Assembly (NCBI RefSeq): GCF_009728145.1
Contig: NZ_WOCA01000005.1
Location: 124,001 to 188,000, forward strand
Length of the DNA: 64,000 nucleotides
Direction of reading: 5' to 3'
DNA from: Ornithinibacillus caprae
Lineage (GTDB): Bacteria > Bacillota > Bacilli > Bacillales > Amphibacillaceae
A program made the translations under genes and the position numbers. Positions 46,844 to 55,654 of the stretch are shown piece by piece. The notes under the pieces were generated by a model, which was given only the letters and a program-made list of their open reading frames with translations, searched no databases and had not been told where the DNA came from. Position 1 is the first letter of the stretch. Each line of letters starts with the position of its first letter.

Positions 46844-46916
46844 GCCTTCATAGTCAGGGCATTTACGGTGCCCCGGTAGAAACTTTCGAACCATATTATC
46901 GAGGATATACGAAGTA
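46844..46916 (-). ncRNA. Guanine riboswitch aptamer (guaA leader)
   Basis: The minus strand shows ATAATATGGTT in the J1-2/P2 position, AGTTTCTACCGGGGCACCGTAAAT split over P2/P3, and CCCTGACTATG. P1 pairs CTTCGTA with TATGAAG. C in GACUAUG indicates guanine. J1/2 reads AATATGG rather than the usual GATATGG. It is the third such element in 27 kb. Confidence 0.93.
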
Positions 46917-46946
46917 CGCATCTATTTATTTGTATAAGTTAAACTT

Positions 46947-46975
46947 ATTTTACTAGGCAAATCTAGCATGGTCAA
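46947..46975 (-). promoter_or_regulatory. guaA: Sigma-A promoter of guaA
   Basis: On the minus strand TTGACC, a 17-bp spacer and TAAAAT. The -35 box overlaps the yebA stop codon (46972-46974), so the promoter starts within the preceding gene. No PurR box is seen near it. Confidence 0.75.
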
Positions 46976-49185
46976 CCCAAAATCTTGTTGATTAAATTTT
47001 TCCATAAATCTTTAATTTCTGTAACTGCTACCGTACCTTGATCATTCTTATAGAGAATTTTTTCATATTCACTAGTTAGACGTCCCATGGAATCCGTGCT
47101 ATACCAAGTATCAATTCGTTTAGCATATTCACGTAACGTTTGATCAGGATCCTTTGCAAAACCTTGATGCTTTAGTACCTTTAACACAAAGTGGTATGCA
47201 TCTTGATATGTTTGTGCATCCTGATTTTTATATAACCTTCTTTCTAAAAGATAGGTTTGCAAGCGATACCTTTTAATATAGACAAAAGCAATTATTCCTA
47301 TTACAACAATCGCGATAATCGTTAGTTGCCACCAACTTAAAATAAATCCTTTATTACTATCTTCATCTGAATCTCCTGGATTCATTGCTTCGACTGCTTC
47401 GTCCTCTTCTTCTGGCATTAACGGATCTGGTTCTTCAGAATCGTTATCGATTTCAGTTGAAGGTGCATCTAATACATCATCTTCAGTATCAGATTCTGTA
47501 TCCAAATAAAAATCTGCCGGGTTGGAAAAACCTTGCGTTGGTTCAAATGGAACCCATCCTACTTCAGGAAAATATACTTCTACCCATGAATGGGCATTGG
47601 AGTTTGTCACCTCATACACATTATAAGAGGTATCCCCACCTACATAATCTGATATTTGTTCTCCACTAGTAAATCCTTTAACCCAACGAGTAGGGATATC
47701 AAGGGTACGTAAAAGTACCACCATGGAACTCGAGTAATTATCACAATATCCTACTTGGGAATCGAATAAAAATTGGTCTACGTAATCTCCTCTAGGTACA
47801 GGAACATCACTAGTTTGATAGACAAATCCATTTCTTCCAAAATAACCTTCAATCGCTTTAACCTTATCGTATTGATTCTCATAATTAGCGGTAATTTCCT
47901 CTGCTAACTCCCCGATCCGTTCAGGCAAGGAGTCAGGTAATTGTGTGTACTGCTCAAGTAGTTCTGGGTCCATTTCCAAATCCTCTTTCATTTTATCTAA
48001 AGGAAATGAAGGATAATCATATAAAATAGTATAGTCGGTAAGTGCCTTATCACTATTATTATATTGAGTACGGATTTCACCACTATTGTCATTTAACAAG
48101 AAATTAACCGGCTCATTTGCTTCTACTTTTGTCGTACCGTATGGATATACAAGCTTAGAAATGTTCGTGTTCTCTTGAAAATCAAGAATTGTTTCTAGTC
48201 GTTCCGTCTCAACAGATTCTCCGTAAGGCTCCAACGCAATATCTCCATTAACCTGTTCAGATAAAACTGGTTCTTCATCAGAGCTTACCCAACCTTTACC
48301 GGTATACACATCCTTGGATTCAATTCTCCAATAATGTTCTTTTTTCGTTGCTGCTTGAAAGACTGGGGTATAATCCTGTACAAAAGATCCGCCAAGTCGC
48401 GAATCATCTTCTCCATAACCGACCTTTTGAATCGACCCACCTCCAGAGCCGCCTGAACCACCCGCAGCACTTTGAATGAATGGTACAGGGTCTGGCCATT
48501 GCGGTTCAAACTTAGGTCCAGCATAACCAACTGCAGTAGAAAATAATACAATTAATACCAGAGGAGCAATCCAAACAGGATTTTTTCTTGCCCATGAAAA
48601 TGTTATTCGTTCTACTTGTATTTCTTTGAAAAAATTAGCCATACCCAATCCTATAAATGCCATAGCAAATGTACGAATTATTGATAGGCTAGCATCATAT
48701 AACGTAAACGTGTCTAAAACAGATAAATAAACAAAGGTAAGAACAACAAAAACAAAAATACGTTTCATTTGAATAAACCAATAATGAATTAAATAACTCA
48801 TTAACCAAATGATAATTAAAAACAATATACTCCGGAACATCCCTGTTAAATCATTCCATTCCTGAGAGAACAGAGCCTGCATATTAATACTAATCTCCCA
48901 AAATAGCTGTTCAAACCACAGTTTATTAAATAAGCCATATTCAGAGAATAAACCATTAATAATAAATAATAGCCCAAACCCTTTCAGTAAAAAGGAAACC
49001 CACCAGTTAACTTGAAGTACAGTAATAATAAAGCAAAAAATCGTATAAATGACAAACACTATGATATTTGTAGTATCCGTTACTTGTTCAACCGGATAAA
49101 GCCATTCCAAGAAAAGGAATAAACCAAGTATATATAGAATCGAGGTATAAATGATAGGTATGTTATTTTTGTTAGCACGATTCAT
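46972..49185 (-). CDS. yebA: Transglutaminase-like membrane protein YebA (TgpA type)
   Basis: A 737-residue protein. Six predicted helices fill the first 215 residues (TgpA N-terminal domain). An extracytoplasmic transglutaminase-like domain follows with Cys in VGYCDNYSSSMVVLLRTLDIPTR (split), His in NAHSWVEVYFPEVGW and Asp/Glu in PFEPTQGF. An acidic linker (about residues 555-610) leads to a last membrane helix near 620 and a cytoplasmic DUF4129-like tail. Function in the MoxR-DUF58-TgpA set is unknown; protease or crosslinking activity is possible. It is the last gene of that three-gene operon. Confidence 0.9.
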   Translation of the reverse strand: MNRANKNNIPIIYTSILYILGLFLFLEWLYPVEQVTDTTNIIVFVIYTIFCFIITVLQVNWWVSFLLKGFGLLFIINGLFSEYGLFNKLWFEQLFWEISINMQALFSQEWNDLTGMFRSILFLIIIWLMSYLIHYWFIQMKRIFVFVVLTFVYLSVLDTFTLYDASLSIIRTFAMAFIGLGMANFFKEIQVERITFSWARKNPVWIAPLVLIVLFSTAVGYAGPKFEPQWPDPVPFIQSAAGGSGGSGGGSIQKVGYGEDDSRLGGSFVQDYTPVFQAATKKEHYWRIESKDVYTGKGWVSSDEEPVLSEQVNGDIALEPYGESVETERLETILDFQENTNISKLVYPYGTTKVEANEPVNFLLNDNSGEIRTQYNNSDKALTDYTILYDYPSFPLDKMKEDLEMDPELLEQYTQLPDSLPERIGELAEEITANYENQYDKVKAIEGYFGRNGFVYQTSDVPVPRGDYVDQFLFDSQVGYCDNYSSSMVVLLRTLDIPTRWVKGFTSGEQISDYVGGDTSYNVYEVTNSNAHSWVEVYFPEVGWVPFEPTQGFSNPADFYLDTESDTEDDVLDAPSTEIDNDSEEPDPLMPEEEDEAVEAMNPGDSDEDSNKGFILSWWQLTIIAIVVIGIIAFVYIKRYRLQTYLLERRLYKNQDAQTYQDAYHFVLKVLKHQGFAKDPDQTLREYAKRIDTWYSTDSMGRLTSEYEKILYKNDQGTVAVTEIKDLWKNLINKILG

Positions 49186-50450
49186 AGCCCATTCACCCCA
49201 ATTGGATTATTCACAAGTTCTTTTTCGGTTAATATATTGATCCCTACTCCCTCTTGGTCCAATTGTTTGAGCATGCGCTGATCTTGCTCTGTAATTCTAT
49301 TTTTTGATTGGATATAGATTAGAGAAAGCCTTTTTTTACGGACATTTATTTGTTGTAATGTTTCTTTCAATTGTTCGTCCATTCTTGTAGTAATTACAAT
49401 AATAAAGTATTCATTAGCTATTTTAAGCATTTCTTCTTTTAATTTTATCGAAAACGACTGAGTTTTAGTTGGATAAAGACGGGTTAAATGCTTACGAATC
49501 CATTCCTTCTTCGTTGGGTCATGTTGAACAGGAAAAGACGTGATTTCCTGACCAATGGACAGAAAACCAACCTGAGAGGCTTGTTTTCTTATCGTTTCTA
49601 TTAGAGACATGCCGATTTCCACAGATGCTTCAAACGCTAATGGGTTTAAGCTTTCATAGAAGCACGAATCTAAAATGATCAGTGTATCCGTACTTTTTTC
49701 TTGTTCAAACTCTTTTGTCATAACATCATTCTTCTTTGCTGTTTGTTTCCAGTCAATCCACGAGAAACGATCTCCTGGCATATATTCTCTAATACCCGAA
49801 GCCACATTTGTATTTTTTAAATTCATTGTATATGAGGAAATAGAGCCTTGCTCATAGCTACTAATCTTATCTTTTAACATAACTGGTCTTTCATCTGGAT
49901 AAGCAACCAGTTCTGTTGATATCGGAAAATAATGTTCCTTTTTAATCATTCCAAATACATCCCCTGTACGAATTCGCACAGCTTGGAGCTGGTGTTCTCC
50001 ACGAGGGATCTGGTCGATCGTATAGGTTAATCTAATATTTCTTTTAAACCAAGGAAAGGTTATCTTTTTAATGCTACGATTGGCATGCAATTTATTCGGT
50101 TGCTCTAGATAATTATATTTCTCATAGCGGTTATCGATTTTATTTAAAGAACCAGGAAAAACTTCCTCACAAATACAATAATATAATGGAAATGGAATTT
50201 TGCGATCAATTTCAATGGTTACAGAAACTTGATCCCCCGCACGTACCACATGCTGAGATAGATGTCTAGTAACCTCCCAATTTTTAATAGGATAAAATAA
50301 TAGTCCTATATGATAGAGAAAGATCGGTAGAAAACTATAGAATAAAAACCAACTGGTAAAACCACCTTGAAACATTGCAAATGAAAAAAGGATCGCAAAT
50401 AAGGTAAATATAAAGATAATTTTACCAATAAAGCGCACTGTTTCTTTCAT
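49182..50450 (-). CDS. yeaD: DUF58 (vWA-like) membrane protein YeaD
   Basis: A 422-residue protein with two hydrophobic segments at residues 9-50, a beta-rich middle, then the DUF58 core: SGIREYMPGDRFSWIDWKQTAKKNDVMTKEFEQE, the family fingerprint, followed by a vWA-like LIILDSCFYES. Members are chaperone partners of MoxR ATPases. It overlaps yebA by 4 bp and yeaC by 1 bp, so the three are co-translated. Confidence 0.92.
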   Translation of the reverse strand: MKETVRFIGKIIFIFTLFAILFSFAMFQGGFTSWFLFYSFLPIFLYHIGLLFYPIKNWEVTRHLSQHVVRAGDQVSVTIEIDRKIPFPLYYCICEEVFPGSLNKIDNRYEKYNYLEQPNKLHANRSIKKITFPWFKRNIRLTYTIDQIPRGEHQLQAVRIRTGDVFGMIKKEHYFPISTELVAYPDERPVMLKDKISSYEQGSISSYTMNLKNTNVASGIREYMPGDRFSWIDWKQTAKKNDVMTKEFEQEKSTDTLIILDSCFYESLNPLAFEASVEIGMSLIETIRKQASQVGFLSIGQEITSFPVQHDPTKKEWIRKHLTRLYPTKTQSFSIKLKEEMLKIANEYFIIVITTRMDEQLKETLQQINVRKKRLSLIYIQSKNRITEQDQRMLKQLDQEGVGINILTEKELVNNPIGVNGL

Positions 50451-51412
50451 TAACGAAATTCCTTTCGAATAGGCACAAAGGTGTTTTTCACAATTGCATC
50501 GATCAATTCACGACTAGTTTTCCCATCATATTTTGCTTCCGAATTTAATATCACTCTGTGAGAAAGCACATACGGTGCTAGATACTTGACGTCGTCTGGT
50601 AGCACGTAATCACGGCCTTTTATGAAAGCATATGATTTTGCAGCCTTCATCAAGGCAATCGATCCACGAGGACTAACTCCTAGAAAAATAGATTCATGAT
50701 TTCTAGTCTCTCTTACTAGATTAACAATATACTGCTGTACATTTTTATCAATATACACTTCTTTTACATCTTGCTGAACCGAAATCAACTCATCTTTAGT
50801 CATGACCGGTTCTATTGTCTCAATGGGATGTTCCTTTGATGTACGTTCTAGCATAACCAATTCTTCATCCATCGAAGGATACCCCATATTCAGCTTTAAA
50901 ATAAAACGGTCTAACTGCGCCTCTGGTAATGGATAAGTCCCTTCATATTCAATAGGATTTTGTGTCGCCATAACAAAAAATGGTTGTTGAAGTTTAATCG
51001 TCTTACCGTCAACGGTAACACTATGTTCTTCCATCCCTTCAAGGAGTGATGATTGTGTTTTTGGAGAAGTTCGATTGATTTCATCTGCTAGTACGATATT
51101 CCCTAAAATTGGTCCACCTCGAAATTCGAATTCAAGCTCTTTAGGGTTATAAATGGAGATTCCTGTTACATCTGATGGTAGTAAGTCTGGGGTGAATTGA
51201 ATCCGCTTAAAATCACAGTCAAGCGACTTTGCTAAGGTACGGACGAGCATCGTTTTACCAACTCCAGGAACATCTTCTAGGAGTACATGTCCTTCCGCTA
51301 GTAAAGCAACTAAACTCAGTGTAGCAACCTCTTCTTTTCCGATCATTACTTTATTAATATTTGAAATTACTTTTTCAACATTTTCATTGTATACTGCAAT
51401 ATCCTGTACCAT
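50450..51412 (-). CDS. yeaC: MoxR-family AAA+ ATPase YeaC
   Basis: A 320-residue AAA+ ATPase. Walker A is EDVPGVGKTMLVRTLAKS, Walker B NIVLADEINRTSPKTQSSLLEGMEE (split) and the sensor region FVMATQNPIEYEGTYPLPEAQLDRF is highly typical of MoxR. It is thought to work with the DUF58 protein as a metal-insertion or folding chaperone, substrate unknown. It is the first gene of the yeaC-yeaD-yebA operon upstream of guaA, the order known from B. subtilis. Confidence 0.94.
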   Translation of the reverse strand: MVQDIAVYNENVEKVISNINKVMIGKEEVATLSLVALLAEGHVLLEDVPGVGKTMLVRTLAKSLDCDFKRIQFTPDLLPSDVTGISIYNPKELEFEFRGGPILGNIVLADEINRTSPKTQSSLLEGMEEHSVTVDGKTIKLQQPFFVMATQNPIEYEGTYPLPEAQLDRFILKLNMGYPSMDEELVMLERTSKEHPIETIEPVMTKDELISVQQDVKEVYIDKNVQQYIVNLVRETRNHESIFLGVSPRGSIALMKAAKSYAFIKGRDYVLPDDVKYLAPYVLSHRVILNSEAKYDGKTSRELIDAIVKNTFVPIRKEFR

Positions 51413-51619
51413 TTTTTCGCTCCTTAAATTGTTCTATTTATACATTTACTATACTAAAAACCTACTATGAAGTAAAAGCATACATAATATACATTATTTT
51501 CAGACTAATAATCTTGTATACCTATTCCAATTAAATTATAGAATAAATATCGTTATATTCCAATGGAATCATTTGTTAGGAATATTTACTTATTCAAAAT
51601 TAAATAACGCTTATATAGC

Positions 51620-51653
51620 AAAAAATGCACTACCTACGAAAGGTAATGCATTT
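51620..51653 (-). terminator. Terminator after the AbgT gene
   Basis: On the minus strand AAATGCATTACCT pairs with AGGTAGTGCATTT around TTCGT and is followed by TTTG, 5 bp past the stop codon. Confidence 0.88.
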
Positions 51654-51658
51654 CTTGA

Positions 51659-53188
51659 TTAATTATTGTATAGGATTGGTCCAGCAGGTCCTAAATCAAC
51701 ACCGAACAACATCCATACAATTAACATGATTGTCCAGGTGATTAAGAAGAACATTGCATATGGGAACATCGTAGAAACTAATGTACCAATCCCCATCTTC
51801 TTATCATACTTCTGAGCAAATGCAATAATAATCGCAAAGTATGTCATTAGTGGTGAAATAATATTTGTTGATGAATCTGCAATACGATAAGCCATTTGCG
51901 TTAATTCAGGTGCATATCCCATTTGCATCATGATCGGAACAAATACCGGTGCCATCATAGCCCATTTAGCAGACGCACTACCAATAAAGATATTGATAAA
52001 TGCTGCAATGATAATAAATAAGATAACTAATGGTATACCTTCTAAATTAACATTTTGTAAAAACTCCGCTCCATAAACTCCAAGAACTAATCCTAGGTTA
52101 GATTCATTGAAGTATGCAACGAATTGACCCGCAGTAAATGCTAAGACAATAAACATCCCCATTGATGCCATCGTATCTGTCATTTGTGCTGCAACATCTT
52201 TATCATCCTTTATAGCCTTCGTTACTTTTCCGTAAACTAAACCAGGAATAAAGAATAGAATTGCGATAATTGGAACAAGTGAACTCATAAATGGTGATTG
52301 AATGATTGCACCATCTTCTCCCCGCATTGGAGCATTTTCAGGTAAAATTAGTAATGCAGTTAAAACTATTGCAACAATTATAGAAATACCAGCCCATTTT
52401 AGACCTTTTTTCTCTATATCAGTTAGTTTTTCTAGTTTTTCACGGTACTCACCTTTGTATTCACCAAGACGTGGTTCTACTACTTTTTCTGTTACCCATG
52501 TACCAACTAGAGTAAGTACGAATGTAGATATAATAATAAAGTAGTAATTCATTGCGATATTCATAGTTTCTGCGTATGTCGGGTTCACAATAGCAGCCGC
52601 GGCAATTGTTAATTCACCTAATAATGCATCTGTACCAGACAAGAGTAAGTTTGCACTAAATCCTCCAGATACACCAGCAAACGCTGCAGCTAAACCAGCT
52701 AATGGATGTCTACCAACTGCTGCAAATAATAATGCACCTAGTGGTGGTAAAACAACATACCCAGCATCTGAAGCAACACTTGACATGATCCCAGCAAATA
52801 CAAGACCAAGTGTAATAAAACGTTTTGGTACACTTAGTACAAAACCACGTAGTAGTGCACTAATAAGACCTGATCTTTCTGCTAAACCAATACCAAGCAT
52901 TGTCAATAGCACAACTCCAAGCGGTGCGAATCCGATGAAGTTTTCCGTCATACTACCGAAGATATATTGTATCCCCTCGGCATTGAGGAGGTTTTTGACC
53001 TCAACCATTTCTCCTGGTTTACCAGGGTGTTCGACACTGATACCAAAGGAAGAAACAACTGCTGATAACACCAACACTAATAATGCTAATATTGCGAATA
53101 ATGTTACAGGGTGTGGTAGTTTATTCCCTACATATTCCACAACGTCTAAAAAACGTTGAAAGAATCCTTTTTTCTTCTGATTATCCAT
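51659..53188 (-). CDS. AbgT-family transporter (p-aminobenzoyl-glutamate type)
   Basis: A 509-residue membrane protein of the AbgT family. N-terminal FFQRFLDVVEYVGNKLPHPVTLFAILALLVLV (split) is a signature; GVVLLTMLGIGLAERSGLI, SSVASDAGYVVLPPLGALLFAAVGRHPLAGLAAAFAGVSGGFSANLL (split) and SASAKWAMMAPVFVPIMM follow. Members import p-aminobenzoyl-glutamate or export sulfonamides by proton exchange. An amidase gene lies upstream, but a terminator and a repeat array separate them, so a functional link is speculation. Confidence 0.93.
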   Translation of the reverse strand: MDNQKKKGFFQRFLDVVEYVGNKLPHPVTLFAILALLVLVLSAVVSSFGISVEHPGKPGEMVEVKNLLNAEGIQYIFGSMTENFIGFAPLGVVLLTMLGIGLAERSGLISALLRGFVLSVPKRFITLGLVFAGIMSSVASDAGYVVLPPLGALLFAAVGRHPLAGLAAAFAGVSGGFSANLLLSGTDALLGELTIAAAAIVNPTYAETMNIAMNYYFIIISTFVLTLVGTWVTEKVVEPRLGEYKGEYREKLEKLTDIEKKGLKWAGISIIVAIVLTALLILPENAPMRGEDGAIIQSPFMSSLVPIIAILFFIPGLVYGKVTKAIKDDKDVAAQMTDTMASMGMFIVLAFTAGQFVAYFNESNLGLVLGVYGAEFLQNVNLEGIPLVILFIIIAAFINIFIGSASAKWAMMAPVFVPIMMQMGYAPELTQMAYRIADSSTNIISPLMTYFAIIIAFAQKYDKKMGIGTLVSTMFPYAMFFLITWTIMLIVWMLFGVDLGPAGPILYNN

Positions 53189-53416
53189 ATCGTATTATGC
53201 CCCTTCCTTCTTTGTAGAATAGAATAATCAATGATAATATTCTGAAAATAACACTTAAAAATAGTGCAATGTTTATTATATACATGATGACTAATAATTT
53301 AAACAGGAAACCAATAAGTAAAAATAGTGAATGTTTTCATAAGATTGAACCGAGATGGAAAATTTTATATTGGGATTTTTTTATGAAGTTTTAGTTTGTT
53401 TTAGTTCTCTGCCTGT
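53189..53416 (-). other. Gene-free leader of the AbgT gene
   Basis: AT-rich stretch between the AbgT start and array 3. A TATAAT at 53275-53280 on the minus strand with a TTAAAT 16 bp upstream is a possible promoter. Nothing else was recognised. Confidence 0.35.
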
Positions 53417-53865
53417 TCGATGTTTTTGCTTTTGTGTCCGATGTTTTTGCTTTTGTGTCCGATGTTCCCTCTCTCGTGTCCGATGTTCCTCCTCTCGTGT
53501 CCGATGTTCACTCTCTCGTGTCCGATGTTTCCGCTCTCGTGTCCGATGTTTCCTCTCTCGTGTCCGATGTTTCCTCTCTTGTGTCCGATGTTTCCGCTCT
53601 CGTGTCCGATGTTTCCGCTCTCGTGTCCGATGTTCCTCCTCTCGTGTCCGATGTTCACTCTCTCGTGTCCGATGTTTCCTCTCTTGTGTCCGATGTTTCC
53701 GCTCTCGTGTCCGATGTTCCTGCTCCTGTGTCCGATGTTCCCTCTCTTGTGTCCGATGTTCGCTCGCTTGTGTCCGATGTTCCCGCTCTCGTGTCCGATG
53801 TTCCCGCTCTCGTGTCCGATGTTCCCTCTCTCGTGTCCGATGTTCCCACTCCCATGTCCGATACA
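53417..53865. repeat. 21-bp tandem repeat array 3 (about 22 copies)
   Basis: Same family and orientation as arrays 1 and 2, spacing 21 bp, core GTGTCCGATG on the + strand. Variable parts are mostly TTCCCTCTCTC, TTTCCGCTCTC, TTCACTCTCTC and TTCCTCCTCTC. The 5' edge starts with two TTTTTGCTTTT units; the 3' edge decays at 53850-53865. A six-unit block appears duplicated (53480-53600 and 53630-53720 share order). It lies between the amidase terminator and the AbgT promoter. Long frames on both strands follow from the 3n period. Confidence 0.95.
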
Positions 53866-53935
53866 CACACTCCAGCGCCCTTTGCCCCGCTCCTCTATCC
53901 AGCAAACTCCATTCCCCGAACAATAACCCAAACAT

Positions 53936-53966
53936 CAAAACCCACCATACAATCTTGTACGGTGGG
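53936..53966 (-). terminator. Terminator after the amidase gene
   Basis: On the minus strand CCCACCGTACAA pairs with TTGTATGGTGGG around GA and is followed by TTTTG, 10 bp past the stop codon. Confidence 0.9.
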
Positions 53967-53976
53967 ACAATCATAG

Positions 53977-55491
53977 TTATTTATTAACTTTTACACGATC
54001 GAAGAATGGATTTCCGTTCATTCCCACCCATATGTCTGATTTCTCAACTTGATAGGCTAGCTGTAACAAACGATGTTCTTCTCCTTTAGAAGCCATCACT
54101 TGAACCCCTAGTGGGAGTCCCTCTTCAGATAAATGGATAGGCAACGACATGGCAGGTTGACCAGTTAGATTTGCAAGTTGGGTAAAAGGTGTGTACGTTA
54201 AACTAGGTAAAAACATGTCATAAATTAATTCTTGTTGATCCTGTTTATCTAATTGGTCTATTGCCTCACGAAGCTTGTCCTGCTCCATGCTTGAATGAGT
54301 TAACTCTCCTACCTTTGGAGCGGTAAATGCTGTTGTAGGTGTGATATAAAAATCAAATGTTTCATGAAGCATTGCCATTTGCGCAGCAGCAACATCCCAT
54401 GAAGATAGACTAGCTGAGAATTCTGCTGCTGTAACTGACTTTCCAGCAACATTTAGCAACCATGTTTCTATTTCTACATCATCGGGTGTAATCGCTCTTC
54501 CTAATCCCCTCTCTAATTGTTGAACTAAGGAAGCAATTTCACCACTATTCATCAGGTAATAATTACGCATTAATTGAACACCATCAACACCGTTATCCAT
54601 TTCTTCCACATGATGTCCTTGTTCTTCTAACCATTTAACCATCGTATGGACAGCATGCTTTGCGTCTTCTGATACCGGTGTTCCAACTGGTGACTCTGTC
54701 GTAAACGCTATCCGTAGTGGGCGTTTGAATGGTTGATCCAATGTTTGTTTATAACCGTCAAGATATAATGGCACTTGGAATGCCGCTTCTGGTTGTATGA
54801 TTTGTAGTAAATCAAGCATTGCTGCGCTATCTCGTACACTACGGCTAAGAACAAAATCAATGGAAGCACCTTGCCACTGACGACCAACACCAGGTCCAAC
54901 AGGGGTCCGACCCCTTGTCGGTTTTAATCCAAATAATCCACTAAAGGATGCGGGAATACGTATCGATCCTCCACCATCACTAGCCCCTGCAATAGGTACA
55001 ATTCCTGCAGCAATAGCTGCTGCTGAGCCTCCACTTGATCCACCTGGTGAATATTCTAAGTTCCATGGGTTTCGCGATGGACCGTATAACTCAGGCTCGG
55101 TTATATTTTTCAAGCCGAACTCTGGTGTATTCGTATGCCCTAAAAATAAGAATCCCGCTTGTTTGATCCTATGTACTAAATTGGAATTTTGCTTGGAAAT
55201 ATTAGTTGTTAATAACTTTGAACCTGATGTTAGAGACTCTCCTTGCAAGGCTTGCGATATATTTTTCAGTAACATCGGTACCCCTGCAAACGGAGCAATA
55301 TTGTCTGAACTCTTAGCAACCTCCCGCAATACCTGGTCTTTTCTATCCTTTACTACAGCATTTAAAGAAGGATTCAATTTTTCCAATTGTTCCAAGCTAA
55401 TCTCTACTAATTCAGCTGGTGAAACTTCTCTATTTTTAATTAATCGAGCCATATCTGTAGCGTCTAATGATACATACGTTTGTACATCCAT
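53977..55491 (-). CDS. Amidase-signature-family hydrolase
   Basis: A 504-residue serine amidase. The Ser-cisSer-Lys triad reads Lys76 (LLKNIS), Ser152 ([10 protein letters not shown]) and Ser176 (DGGGSIRIP), with the 24-residue Ser spacing of the family. [11 protein letters not shown] follows. It is not GatA, since no gatC/gatB adjoin and the C-terminal region differs; it fits the AmiE-like or 6-aminohexanoate-type amidases. No signal peptide is seen. The ATG at 55491 has GAGGTG 7 bp upstream. Confidence 0.9.
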   Translation of the reverse strand: MDVQTYVSLDATDMARLIKNREVSPAELVEISLEQLEKLNPSLNAVVKDRKDQVLREVAKSSDNIAPFAGVPMLLKNISQALQGESLTSGSKLLTTNISKQNSNLVHRIKQAGFLFLGHTNTPEFGLKNITEPELYGPSRNPWNLEYSPGGSSGGSAAAIAAGIVPIAGASDGGGSIRIPASFSGLFGLKPTRGRTPVGPGVGRQWQGASIDFVLSRSVRDSAAMLDLLQIIQPEAAFQVPLYLDGYKQTLDQPFKRPLRIAFTTESPVGTPVSEDAKHAVHTMVKWLEEQGHHVEEMDNGVDGVQLMRNYYLMNSGEIASLVQQLERGLGRAITPDDVEIETWLLNVAGKSVTAAEFSASLSSWDVAAAQMAMLHETFDFYITPTTAFTAPKVGELTHSSMEQDKLREAIDQLDKQDQQELIYDMFLPSLTYTPFTQLANLTGQPAMSLPIHLSEEGLPLGVQVMASKGEEHRLLQLAYQVEKSDIWVGMNGNPFFDRVKVNK

Positions 55492-55525
55492 ACATGTTCA
55501 CCTCTACTCTTTTTTCAATACCTAT

Positions 55526-55555
55526 ATTATAGCATTCCTAATAAGCTTCCCCCAA
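55526..55555 (-). promoter_or_regulatory. Promoter of the amidase gene
   Basis: On the minus strand TTGGGG, 18 bp and TATAAT, with TGC before it giving an extended -10 element. Moderately good. Confidence 0.5.
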
Positions 55556-55654
55556 TATCAGTGCCTTTCCATCTCCTGTGAAAAGATTTTTGCATAAGTA
55601 TTACAAAAAAATGACAACCTATCTAATAAGCATCGTCTGAAAGGAGAAGAAAAA

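Noticed and set aside
46759-46956. 65-codon + strand frame
   Set aside because: It is the complement of the guaA riboswitch and its terminator.
53355-53987. Frames of 168-210 codons through array 3
   Set aside because: Same cause as for arrays 1 and 2.
51659-55491. AbgT transporter and amidase as one folate-fragment operon
   Set aside because: A strong terminator and a 450-bp repeat array separate them, so joint function is not supported by layout.
53977-55491. GatA subunit of amidotransferase
   Set aside because: Amidase signature is present but no gatC or gatB adjoins, and the gene is a single transcription unit.
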